Assembly (NCBI RefSeq): GCF_024158915.1
Contig: NZ_JAMZGF010000006.1
Coordinates: 1 to 64,000 of the forward strand
Reading direction: 5' to 3'
Source of the DNA: Chryseobacterium sp. S0630
GTDB taxonomy: Bacteria; Bacteroidota; Bacteroidia; Flavobacteriales; Weeksellaceae
DNA length: 64,000 bases
The first letter of the stretch is position 1. The number at the start of each line of letters is the position of its first letter. Under the pieces are notes generated by a model that saw only the letters and a list, made by a program, of their open reading frames with translations, did not search any database and had not been told where the DNA came from. Shown here in pieces: positions 55,346 to 64,000 of the stretch. A program made the translations under genes and the position numbers.

Positions 55346-55507
55346 ATGAACAAGAACATTAAAGTGCTGAAACATGCACAAAAACTAGGAAGAGAGCAAC
55401 AAAAATCAGTAATAGGCGGAATCGCAATAAGACCAAGATACTGCTGCGAGTGGGATGCTGAAGGCAATTGCACCATCTGGACATGTGGTAATTGTGTATG
55501 CCCATAA
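55346..55507 (+). CDS. Double-glycine leader peptide with six-cysteine core (bacteriocin-like)
   Basis: A 53-residue peptide. The leader MNKNIKVLKHAQKLGREQQK, then SVIGG, ends in Gly24-Gly25, the cleavage site used by C39-peptidase ABC exporters. The KLxREQxKSVxGG pattern resembles leaders of bacteriocin-like peptides in Chryseobacterium. The 28-residue core holds six cysteines (33, 34, 42, 47, 50, 52) with aromatic residues between (YCCEW, IWTC), enough for three disulfides or for thioether rings. A terminator follows directly. No exporter or modification enzyme is in the window. The neighbouring convergent receptor may be a partner. A natural product precursor or secreted disulfide peptide is likely. 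Confidence 0.85.
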   Translation: MNKNIKVLKHAQKLGREQQKSVIGGIAIRPRYCCEWDAEGNCTIWTCGNCVCP

Positions 55508-55515
55508 TAAAAAAC

Positions 55516-55543
55516 GAAAACCTGCTTAAAAAAGCAGGTTTTC
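55516..55543. terminator. Bidirectional terminator between peptide and receptor genes
   Basis: GAAAACCTGCTT and AAGCAGGTTTTC form a 12-bp stem with a short A loop. It touches the receptor stop at 55544 and ends the peptide transcript 9 bases past its stop. Confidence 0.85.
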
Positions 55544-57718
55544 TTATCTCGCTCTGTTTTCTTCTTCTGTCTTTTGGGTTTCTTTGACCTGATATTTTGA
55601 GCTTCCCATTGTATAACTGAGTGAAAATATCAACCTACTGCTATCCCACCAATGGGTAAAACGGTTATCCATAATCTGTTTATGTCGGAATTCCAGTCTC
55701 TGCTCGTATGAATCCAATAGATTATTAAAACCAATCTTCGTGTTCAATTTATTATCAAACCATGACTTCTGAATTGATACATCTATGGTATATCTTGGTT
55801 GAATGATGTAAAGGCTATTTCCAGTTTTGGATTCATAACTACCGAATAGATTGAGTGTAATTCCTTTTGGAAGAGAAAATACCTGATTCAATCTTATTTC
55901 ATAATTATAAATATTCAACGCAAAGACCTCATCCAGATAGGGTCTGAATTCATAATTGTAATATCCTGCAATCTGGCTGGTGATATTCCACCATTTTGTA
56001 ATTCTGACCGGAAAGCTGGTCTCCAGAATAGCAAAATTCCGATAGGGAAGATTCGTTCCTAAATACTCCAGAACATTGGTTTCCGGATTATAAAGAGGAT
56101 AGCGGGTCATCACATCTTTTTCTTTCCCGACAGTAAAGCTTGTGATCCAGTTTTTATATCGATACGTTACTTTGATCTGACTGGTAAAGGAAGGTAATAA
56201 ATAAGGATTCCCAATCCAGTAATTTAGCGGACTGAAATAAAACCTGAAGGGATTGAGTTGAGAGAAAACCGGTCTGGTGATTCTTCTGCTGTAAGAAAGG
56301 GAAAATTCACTGGATGTATTAAAAGTATAACTTGCATTTAAAGAAGGCAGCCATTTCAGATAATTTCTGGAAACAACAGAATCCATGGTAATAGCGTTGG
56401 AAATACTGTTTGTGTTTTCAAATCTTAATCCTGCATTGATTTGAAAATCCCCTATTTTCTGTTTATAAGCCAGATAACCTGCCCATATTTTTTCTTTATA
56501 AGAGAATATATTACTTCGTGTAGAGTCAAATACAAACTGATTTCCCACAGATAATGTATCATACCGGATATTATTATGGGTATCAGAATGACTGTATTTC
56601 ACACCTGCTTCAATATTGGCATTATTTATTTTTTGGGAAGCATCTATTTGCGCAGTATAAATGGTAATTTTATTAATCAGGTCAGATTTCCAATACGACA
56701 GTACTTTCGATGTACCTTTATCTCTATTGATAAAATCATCATTCTGTTTATTTTTAACTGAAAGATAGTTTCCTAAAAAACTCAGTTTAAATCCTTTGTC
56801 CTGAAAAGAATAATCCGTTGTAATCCCATAGTTATCCTGTGAATAATCTGTAGGGTTTTCGCTGGTTGTATTCAGTACCAATTGAGTTTCATTTTTATCT
56901 GTTGTATACAGTGATCCGTTGCGTGCACGGTTGTTATTCCGGAAGTTTCCTCTCAGATTGATACCCAACCTGTTTTTATCATTCAGCCTGAAATCAATTC
57001 CGGCTTGCAGACTGTACACTTTTCCCAAGTCTTCCTGATACGTCTGAGTACGCATAATATTAGTATTCGCCAAATGCTGTAAAGCATGATAACGATAGGT
57101 TGAAACGCCTTCATTATAGCCAGCCTGAACACTGTACGTTACTTTTCCTTTATGATAAGATACATTGAGTGCATTTTCCCGATAGTTGAATTTATTGATA
57201 TATATATTTCCATTATAGGCAGCTTTCCAGCCGAGATTTATATTCTTTTTTAGCTTAATATCAATAATTCCTTTAAATTCTGCATCATATTTCGAAGACG
57301 GATTGGTATTTACCTCTATAGATTCTACCATTTCAGGGGATAAAGACCGTAAATAAGCCTGCAATTCCTGGTTACTCATCACCACAGGTTTTCCATCAAT
57401 AAGAACAGCTGGAGTAATCCTACCGCCGATAAAAATTCCGTCTTCCTGATCTACGGTAACCCCAGGAGTTTTTCTCAGGACATCGAGAAGATGAGTAGAC
57501 GTTTTAAAATCTTTATTTCCGGCAACAGATAGTACAAGATTGCCTTCATTCAATTTCATCTTTCGAGGTGCGGATTGAATGATGACTTCTGAAATATTCG
57601 TTGTGGAAGATTTTACCTCAGCCAGAGAATCTGGAACTTTTCCATTTACCTTTTTTTGCGCTTTACCAAAAAATGATAAAAATAGCATAAGCAGTAAAAG
57701 CCATAATTTGATGATCAT
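55544..57718 (-). CDS. Outer-membrane beta-barrel (TonB-receptor-like), paralogue 3
   Basis: A 724-residue protein with signal peptide (to about 20, FFGKAQKK). The plug begins SEVIIQSAPRKMKLNEGNLVLSV with the family block LLDVLRKTPGVTVDQEDGIFIGGRITPAVLIDGKPVV and ESIEVNTNPSSKYDAEFKG. The barrel contains FSLSYSRRITRPVFSQLNPFRFYF, the same conserved block as the receptors at 38.9-43.5 kb (FELNP there), so it belongs to the same outer-membrane family. An AraC regulator lies 80 bases upstream on the same strand. The peptide gene is convergent. A role in uptake of, or immunity to, a peptide is possible but unproven. Confidence 0.83.
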   Translation of the reverse strand: MIIKLWLLLLMLFLSFFGKAQKKVNGKVPDSLAEVKSSTTNISEVIIQSAPRKMKLNEGNLVLSVAGNKDFKTSTHLLDVLRKTPGVTVDQEDGIFIGGRITPAVLIDGKPVVMSNQELQAYLRSLSPEMVESIEVNTNPSSKYDAEFKGIIDIKLKKNINLGWKAAYNGNIYINKFNYRENALNVSYHKGKVTYSVQAGYNEGVSTYRYHALQHLANTNIMRTQTYQEDLGKVYSLQAGIDFRLNDKNRLGINLRGNFRNNNRARNGSLYTTDKNETQLVLNTTSENPTDYSQDNYGITTDYSFQDKGFKLSFLGNYLSVKNKQNDDFINRDKGTSKVLSYWKSDLINKITIYTAQIDASQKINNANIEAGVKYSHSDTHNNIRYDTLSVGNQFVFDSTRSNIFSYKEKIWAGYLAYKQKIGDFQINAGLRFENTNSISNAITMDSVVSRNYLKWLPSLNASYTFNTSSEFSLSYSRRITRPVFSQLNPFRFYFSPLNYWIGNPYLLPSFTSQIKVTYRYKNWITSFTVGKEKDVMTRYPLYNPETNVLEYLGTNLPYRNFAILETSFPVRITKWWNITSQIAGYYNYEFRPYLDEVFALNIYNYEIRLNQVFSLPKGITLNLFGSYESKTGNSLYIIQPRYTIDVSIQKSWFDNKLNTKIGFNNLLDSYEQRLEFRHKQIMDNRFTHWWDSSRLIFSLSYTMGSSKYQVKETQKTEEENRAR

Positions 57719-57798
57719 AAATTTTAAATTTTATGAAATCAAAAGTATCGGCTTGTGGTAGCAATACGGTTTTGAAATTGAAATTCCGCAGTACTGAA

Positions 57799-58860
57799 TT
57801 ATAAATTTGAACTCTGAAACCTAGGCTCAGTAATGGTTTGAGATTGTTTATACAAAAGAGGTGTTGTATTTTTTATTTTCTTAAATGTGGAAAAGAAAGT
57901 TGATTTGGAATTGAATCCAACTTCATATCCTATCTCTTCAATTTTCAGATAAGAGCCATTTTCTATTTTTTCACAGGCATCATTGATTCGGTATTCATTG
58001 ATGCAGGTAGCAAAACTTTTCCCCAGATTATCATTCAGCAATTGAGAAAGCTGATGTGCAGACATATTCATTCTTGAAGCCAGATCACTCAATTTTAAAT
58101 TCGGATTTTTATAAAGCTCTTCTGTATCCATTAATCTTTCCAGTTTCGATACAAAACTATCCGCCTGTTCTCCGGAAATCTTTTTATTGGAATATTTTTC
58201 TGTTTCTTTTGACGGAAGCTGCTGGTATTTTTTATTAAATAAAATTAAAAAATTGGCATAAAGCACGAACGAGAACACAAGACTTCCTCCTGCACAATAG
58301 ATTTGTAACCAGCCTGTCGAAATAAGCTGATAGCTCAAAAATATAATCACATTGCTGACCAGAATCGGAAGTACAAAATTGTTCGGACTTTTATGATTCT
58401 GTTTAAGTAAAATAAAATACTGATAGACCGTAAGAAATATAAATACAGACCAAACGGTATAGATAAAAGTAGCAAAATAGTGATCCCACGTAATAGGAAA
58501 TACCAGATATAATAAACCTACAACCCCTAAAATAAGGGTTAGTATTCCAAACCATTTCTTACAGCTCTTCCAATCAAACTGATCCTGCCGGAAGGAAGAT
58601 TTCACATAATAATATAAAGCCGGCCCGGTAAAAAATAAGGCTGAAAGCCCTAAATGTGCGATAATTCTGGGTAAATCGGGATAAAAATAAAAGCATACAG
58701 AAATCGCTACTCTTGAGCTTAGCATTAAGAGAAGAATTCCAAGGAAAAAATCGGGAAGGTATTTCAGTTTTTTAACAAACAGCAGATAAATGCCCAGCAA
58801 AAGTCCGTTGAATGCTCCTACTGCACTGAAGAAAAATAACATCTGTTCTCCGAAAGTCAT
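57799..58860 (-). CDS. Membrane-embedded AraC-family regulator
   Basis: A 353-residue regulator. Seven or so transmembrane helices fill the first 210 residues; a C-terminal AraC-type helix-turn-helix domain follows (LKLSDLASRMNMSAHQLSQLL, then IEEIGYEVGFNSKSTFFSTFKKI). The membrane part probably senses an envelope or extracellular signal. It is the only regulator next to the receptor gene, 80 bases downstream on the same strand, and may control it and the peptide. Confidence 0.87.
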   Translation of the reverse strand: MTFGEQMLFFFSAVGAFNGLLLGIYLLFVKKLKYLPDFFLGILLLMLSSRVAISVCFYFYPDLPRIIAHLGLSALFFTGPALYYYVKSSFRQDQFDWKSCKKWFGILTLILGVVGLLYLVFPITWDHYFATFIYTVWSVFIFLTVYQYFILLKQNHKSPNNFVLPILVSNVIIFLSYQLISTGWLQIYCAGGSLVFSFVLYANFLILFNKKYQQLPSKETEKYSNKKISGEQADSFVSKLERLMDTEELYKNPNLKLSDLASRMNMSAHQLSQLLNDNLGKSFATCINEYRINDACEKIENGSYLKIEEIGYEVGFNSKSTFFSTFKKIKNTTPLLYKQSQTITEPRFQSSNL

Positions 58861-59155
58861 GATTTGTTAGCTTTAATTTTAAATACAAATTGCATAAATA
58901 ATTCGCACAAAAGCACAAATTCCTGATCAATAGAAACGGACTTTAGTCCGTTTAATCAAAAAAAACAATCATTTGGTTTTAACCGAAACTTATATTATGC
59001 AAAAGTAAATTTAATAAATTATTGGATTGAATTCCAGATAGATTGATGTTTTCTTGAAAATTAATATGGGAGATTCTAGGTTTGGGCTAAAGCCAATGGA
59101 AGTTTTGTCTATTGGGTAACGGGCTAAAGCCCTTTTCTATTGATATTGATTATAT

Positions 59156-59247
59156 CCTAGCCCCGATAGAAACGGTTACCCCGCAACATGCGCCGGAAAT
59201 GCGGAGGAGTGAGGAGTATGAGTGGATAGCGGGAAATAGCTCCTAAT
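59156..59247 (+). ncRNA. Flavobacterial structured intergenic element (possible Flavo-1-type RNA)
   Basis: Begins CCTAGCCCCGATAGAAACGG and ends GGATAGCGGG, AAATAGCTCCTAAT. The CCCG near the start can pair with CGGG near the end, and the middle (CCGCAACATGCGCCGGAAATGCGG) can fold on itself. I recall elements of the form AGCCCCGATAG...GGATAGCGGG...AGCTCC as very frequent between Flavobacteriia genes, perhaps the Flavo-1 RNA of Rfam; the name is from memory. A second right half lies at 47-83. A terminator follows, which fits an independent RNA or 3' UTR. Confidence 0.55.
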
Positions 59248-59257
59248 CATTAAAAAC

Positions 59258-59290
59258 AAAGAATCCCAAAGCAAGCTTTGGGATTCTTTT
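59258..59290. terminator. Terminator of gltA
   Basis: AAAGAATCCCAAAGC and its exact complement form a 15-bp stem with an AA loop. A T-run lies on one side. It is 17 bases past the gltA stop. Confidence 0.88.
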
Positions 59291-59306
59291 ATGGTATAAG
59301 CAAATA

Positions 59307-60593
59307 TTATCTGCTTGCGATGTCGATGTAGTTTCTTTCCTGAGCACCTTGGTAAACCTGTCTTGGTCTTCCGATCGGGTCTCCTTTCAGTCTCATTTCT
59401 TTCCACTGAGAAATCCATCCTGGAAGTCTTCCTAATGCAAACATTACGGTAAACATTTCTGTAGGAATTCCTAATGCTCTGTAGATGATACCTGAGTAGA
59501 AGTCTACGTTTGGATATAGTTTTCTTTCTACGAAGTACTCGTCTTCAAGAGCTACTCTTTCTAACTGCATTGCAATGTCAAGAGCTTTATCCTGGATACC
59601 TAATGCTTTAAGGATATCATCAGCAGCTTTCTTGATGATTTTCGCTCTTGGGTCGAAGTTTTTGTAAACTCTGTGTCCGAATCCCATTAGACGGAAGCTA
59701 TCTCCTTTATCTTTAGCTTTAGCAACATATTTAGATACGTCACCTCCATCTTTTTCGATCAATTCAAGCATTTCGATTACTGCCTGGTTAGCACCACCGT
59801 GAAGTGGTCCCCAAAGTGCAGATACCCCAGCAGAGATAGAAGCGAAAAGACCTGTGTGAGCAGAACCTACCATTCTTACTGTAGAAGTAGAACAGTTTTG
59901 TTCGTGATCTGCGTGAAGGATTAATAATTTATCTAAAGCATTTACTACTACCGGATCGATTTCGAAATCAGCGTTTGGTAATCTGAATGCCATTTTGTAG
60001 AAGTTTTCTACGTAGTTCAGGTTGTTATCACCGTGGTTTAATGGTAAACCTTGAGTTTTTCTGTAAGTCCAGGCACAAAGGTGAGAGAACTTAGCGATCA
60101 TAAGCTCAGCAGCATGATCCATTTCTTCTTTAGAGTTTACATTAACTGCTTTCGGGTTGAAAGCTGTCAAAGCAGACGTCATAGAAGATAAAACTCCCAT
60201 AGGGTGAGCAGAACGAGGAAAAACATCAATGATTTTTTTCATTTCGTCTGCGATGAAGTTATATTTTTTAATGTTGTTGTCGAATGAAGTAAACTGATCC
60301 TGAGTAGGTAATTCTCCATGTAATAAAAGATACATTACTTCAGTGAAGTTAGATTTCTCAGCAATCTGCTCGATTGGATAACCTCTGTAGAATAATTCTC
60401 CTTTATCTCCGTCTAAGTAAGTGATGTCGCTAATAGTAGCCCCTGTATTTTTGTAACCTAAATCCAGAGTGATCAAACCTGTCTGGTCTCTTAATTTTGA
60501 AATATCAATCCCTCTGTCTCCGATAGTACTATCCACGATTGGATATTCATATGAATTACCGTCGTAATTCAATATTACTTTGTTGTCTGACAT
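59307..60593 (-). CDS. gltA: Citrate synthase
   Basis: Condenses acetyl-CoA and oxaloacetate at the start of the TCA cycle. The 428 residues fit the hexameric type-II form. Catalytic blocks are HADHEQNCSTSTVRMVGSAH, GHRVYKNFDPRA (the active-site His and Arg) and a C-terminal Asp region (NVDFYSGI). The N-terminal beta-rich domain is present. The region upstream has TTTG, 20 bases, then TATATTTA, close to a promoter. eno lies directly upstream on the same strand with no terminator in between, so partial co-transcription is possible. Confidence 0.96.
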   Translation of the reverse strand: MSDNKVILNYDGNSYEYPIVDSTIGDRGIDISKLRDQTGLITLDLGYKNTGATISDITYLDGDKGELFYRGYPIEQIAEKSNFTEVMYLLLHGELPTQDQFTSFDNNIKKYNFIADEMKKIIDVFPRSAHPMGVLSSMTSALTAFNPKAVNVNSKEEMDHAAELMIAKFSHLCAWTYRKTQGLPLNHGDNNLNYVENFYKMAFRLPNADFEIDPVVVNALDKLLILHADHEQNCSTSTVRMVGSAHTGLFASISAGVSALWGPLHGGANQAVIEMLELIEKDGGDVSKYVAKAKDKGDSFRLMGFGHRVYKNFDPRAKIIKKAADDILKALGIQDKALDIAMQLERVALEDEYFVERKLYPNVDFYSGIIYRALGIPTEMFTVMFALGRLPGWISQWKEMRLKGDPIGRPRQVYQGAQERNYIDIASR

Positions 60594-60681
60594 TATTTAT
60601 TTATTTTTTTTAAATATACCACTTTCCATAAAATACGGCAAACTAAAAATTTCGCTTGCCGTTATTTATAAATTCGATTAA

Positions 60682-61977
<1,296 letters not shown>

Positions 61978-62110
61978 TTATTTTTTTTAGTTTAGACAAA
62001 TTTAATCAAAATTTAACTTTTAGGGGTATTTCGAGGGATTTTTTTGAGATAAATCCGAGTTAAATTTTAGTTAATTTATATTATGATAATTCTAACTTTA
62101 AAAGAAATAA

Positions 62111-62147
62111 AAAAACCTTTTTGAAGAGAATACTCAAAAAGGTTTTT
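62111..62147 (-). terminator. Terminator of the envelope cluster
   Basis: AAAAACCTTTTTGA and TCAAAAAGGTTTTT form a 14-bp stem with a short loop, with A/T runs on both flanks, 20 bases past the stop of the gene at 62167-63390. Confidence 0.82.
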
Positions 62148-62166
62148 ATTCTAAGTTATGATGTAG

Positions 62167-63390
62167 CTATTGAATCTTTTTCTCATTAGGAGTCTCTACA
62201 AAAATGCTCTTTTTTTCAGAATCTAGTCCCCAATTAAGACCTAAAAAGGAAATCAGGTTATCTTTTTCTCCATAATTCTTCCCGAAGGCAGCATTAATGT
62301 ATACTTTATCAGAAACCTTATAGGCAATCAAACCACTAGAACGAAATGTTTTATCAATATCATTAATTCTATAGATATACTCATAGGAAATAGAGAATCT
62401 TTTATAGGTAAACTCAGCTTTCCCTCCTATATCATAGTTTTTTGTTCTTAAAAACTGTTGATTGGCATCTAAATTTGTTCCATCATCCAAATATCTTACT
62501 ATTCCATAGAAATTAAGCCTTTTTTCTACATTAGGTTCGTCACTTTTTGCAAAATCAAACCCTGTATTGAATGTTAACCAAAATCCTAATTTTCCAAAGT
62601 GATTATTTGAAAAATTATTATCGGAGAAAAAAGTACTGTAACCTCCTGCAAAATCTGCGGAAATGAGAGGTGGAGCTTCTAAAAGATTTCTATAATAGTC
62701 GGCTTCTTTGGAACTTTTATACTTTTCAGCAAATTTCTTTTTGAAGCGTGCTTTTCCTTTTTCAAAGATTTCACCTCGCACATCATCCTTAACCCCCGCT
62801 TTATCACACGAATCACTTAATAGTTTATGTTCGTTTGAATGTACCCAATCCTTGTTAATATTGCTTAAAACTGTTTTCAGTCTTGCATCATGAGCAAGTA
62901 TGGAATCTTTATTTTTCTTTGTCCGAACTCTAATCAATGTACTTCTGACACTGAATGCAAATGAAGGATTTTTCATTTCATCCCCTGTTCCTAATGATAG
63001 ATCTCTCACGAACCCTAATGAAAGTGAAGCTTTTTTGACTTCGCTGAAAATATTCCATTTATGCTTCACTTCACTTTCATTAACTTTCTCTGTGCTATAT
63101 CCAGCATATTTTGAGGAGTTCATATTACTTGATGGTAATAGCCAGAATGGTGTCACTTCAAAAGCATAACTGTCTGGAATTCCCTCACTTTTTTTAAATG
63201 AATTTACTAAACTTAAGACAATTGCTTTTTTTGATTTAACAATTTCAAGCTCTGATGGAGAAACTCCTAAAAGGACAACGGAAGGCGCTGTTGTAATTTC
63301 TAATTCTTTCAACTCAATATTAATATCTTTTTTTTGCTGTGCATAAAAGACCAAAGGAAAGAAAATAAGGATTAAAATATAATTTTTCAT
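62167..63390 (-). CDS. Exported probable outer-membrane protein, unknown function
   Basis: A 407-residue protein with signal peptide (MKNYILILIFFPLVFYAQ). The first 130 residues contain LLGVSPSELEIVKSKKAIVLSLVN and a charged helical insertion (about 190-235) follows. The last 150 residues alternate hydrophobic and polar residues with aromatic ends (GYSTFFSDNNF, FWLTFNTGFDFA, SISYEYIYR), which fits a beta-barrel. It overlaps the preceding small gene by 4 bases. No known family is recognised. It forms a cluster with the two genes to its right. Confidence 0.65.
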   Translation of the reverse strand: MKNYILILIFFPLVFYAQQKKDINIELKELEITTAPSVVLLGVSPSELEIVKSKKAIVLSLVNSFKKSEGIPDSYAFEVTPFWLLPSSNMNSSKYAGYSTEKVNESEVKHKWNIFSEVKKASLSLGFVRDLSLGTGDEMKNPSFAFSVRSTLIRVRTKKNKDSILAHDARLKTVLSNINKDWVHSNEHKLLSDSCDKAGVKDDVRGEIFEKGKARFKKKFAEKYKSSKEADYYRNLLEAPPLISADFAGGYSTFFSDNNFSNNHFGKLGFWLTFNTGFDFAKSDEPNVEKRLNFYGIVRYLDDGTNLDANQQFLRTKNYDIGGKAEFTYKRFSISYEYIYRINDIDKTFRSSGLIAYKVSDKVYINAAFGKNYGEKDNLISFLGLNWGLDSEKKSIFVETPNEKKIQ

Positions 63391-63776
63391 AAGGTAATAT
63401 GTTCAATGGTTATAAATTTTACAGAACTAATCCTCTCCTCGCTATCCAAATCTTTGCTTGTTCTTTTTTTAAAAGGCTGTAAAGGGCCAATTACATTAAG
63501 TACAGAGTAAGTAATCTGCGTTTGTTGGATAGCATTATCTAAATTTTTCTTTGGAATACCTTCAAAAGAAAACTCATGATTAATTTCAATAGTTTTTCCC
63601 TTAAGATCTTTAAATAATCCTATTTTCTCTCTTTTTTCATATTCAAATTCTTTTATCCCGGGAATAGTAACTAGCGTACTACAAGCCCCCGTAGATGATA
63701 CAGTGATTTCTAAAAATACATCCTGGCTATCTGTAAGGTCAAATTTTAAGGTTTTTGATGATTTTATAGCTTTCAT
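63387..63776 (-). CDS. Small protein of unknown function, envelope cluster
   Basis: A 129-residue protein without signal peptide. It is rich in beta-type segments (FDLTDSQDVFLEITVSSTGACSTLVTI, then KTIEINHEFSFEGI) and ends with a basic stretch (FKKRTSKDLDSEERI). It is 4 bases overlapping with the outer-membrane protein gene, so translation is coupled. A small gap of 27 bases separates it from the truncated gene to the right. No function can be given. Confidence 0.65.
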   Translation of the reverse strand: MKAIKSSKTLKFDLTDSQDVFLEITVSSTGACSTLVTIPGIKEFEYEKREKIGLFKDLKGKTIEINHEFSFEGIPKKNLDNAIQQTQITYSVLNVIGPLQPFKKRTSKDLDSEERISSVKFITIEHITL

Positions 63777-63803
63777 GATATTTAGTCTTTAAGTTATTAT
63801 TAT

Positions 63804-64000
63804 TTATTTTCTCGGTGTAGGTGATAAAAGTCCGGCTAATGCTCCTATTGCACCTGAAGAAATGGTCGCAAAAATAGTGACCAGCTGATTATCTTTAGCA
63901 GCCCCACCATTCCAGTAAGCAATGAGGATAAGTCCTGCTATAATGGTTATGACTGCCAACCCCAGCATAAGTACAATGATTCTGTAAATCCAATAGTCTG
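63804..64000 (-). CDS. Partial membrane protein, cut by the window edge
   Basis: The 3' end of a gene that continues beyond the window. The 64 residues visible end in LSPTPRK and hold two hydrophobic segments (IIVLMLGLAVITIIAGLILIA and IFATISSGAIGALAGLL). It is in line with the two following genes and probably co-transcribed. Function unknown. Confidence 0.6.
   Translation of the reverse strand, partial: DYWIYRIIVLMLGLAVITIIAGLILIAYWNGGAAKDNQLVTIFATISSGAIGALAGLLSPTPRK

Larger units (their letters stand above)
58861..59306. other. Intergenic region rich in palindromes and a structured element
   Basis: 446 bases without a gene. From left to right: a palindrome with perfect stems (AAACGGAC/GTCCGTTT, 58934-58953); GGCTAAAGCC near 59084-59094; GGGCTAAAGCCC at 59121-59132; the structured element at 59156-59247; and the gltA terminator at 59258-59290. 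The motif ATAGAAACGG occurs twice (near 58930 and 59166). The frame 59176-59418 is not a gene. Confidence 0.7.

Noticed and set aside
59176..59418. 80-codon frame on the minus strand next to gltA
   Set aside because: It runs through the terminator and the structured element and overlaps gltA in another frame.

Overview
The window looks like chromosomal DNA of a flavobacterium close to Chryseobacterium (Weeksellaceae, Bacteroidota). The signs are low GC by eye, outer-membrane beta-barrel (TonB-receptor-like) paralogues, a Bacteroidota-type ABC-F protein, an OmpA with thrombospondin type-3 repeats, promoters of the TTTG...TAnnTTTG type, a split metH, and a GG-leader peptide of the kind seen in Chryseobacterium. 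No rRNA, tRNA, CRISPR array, integrase or transposase was recognised.

Layout: 0.2-3.0 kb has cysS, a DinB-family protein and folE. 3.1-5.0 kb has a GNAT-like protein and an unknown secreted protein. 5.0-14.9 kb is a methionine regulon on the minus strand: metX, an ACT-homoserine dehydrogenase, metZ, the metH N-terminal half, a membrane desaturase, the metH C-terminal half and metF. It starts at a consensus promoter followed by a convincing SAM-I (S-box) riboswitch. 15.0-17.6 kb is a GH63-like glucosidase, then an OsmC protein. 18.1-25.8 kb is the Bacteroidota DUF58/MoxR/DUF4350/DUF4129/membrane/SpoIIM/RDD cluster, split by a four-helix-bundle gene. 26-36.8 kb holds housekeeping and envelope genes (glycosyltransferase, LpxH-like phosphoesterase, YebC, OmpA, SmpB, ABC-F, M48 protease, RecJ, NadD). 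36.8-46.3 kb is surface biology: a carboxypeptidase-D-like lipoprotein, two tandem outer-membrane barrel receptors, a lipoprotein esterase and a GH43-discoidin enzyme.

46.3-53.6 kb is a tightly packed eight-gene minus-strand run: a CtlX-type hydrolase, SpeD, DUF4178, a 64-residue membrane protein, DUF350, a membrane-anchored spermidine-synthase-like protein, a FAD amine-oxidase-like protein and a polytopic membrane protein. It looks like a polyamine-linked membrane system of unknown role and is one of the best candidates here for new biology. 53.6-55.1 kb holds a second four-helix-bundle gene and a second guanidino-modifying enzyme. At 55.35 kb lies a 53-residue, six-cysteine double-glycine peptide, followed by a convergent TonB-type receptor and a membrane AraC regulator. 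gltA, eno and an unknown envelope cluster cut by the window edge complete the right side.

The strongest pattern outside the genes is a set of short-period (7 or 8 bp) degenerate tracts. Each has a strictly periodic trinucleotide anchor (AGG, GAG or similar), and most occur as two oppositely oriented arms between genes. Both four-helix-bundle genes lie exactly between such arms. One splits an otherwise compact operon and the other lies between two functionally related genes. Three other loci have the paired arms with no gene between them. This suggests one family of gene-bearing and gene-less insertions. Intergenic DNA also carries copies of a structured element, possibly the Flavo-1-type RNA, and several REP-like palindromes. 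Statements about families come from memory of those families; nothing was searched.
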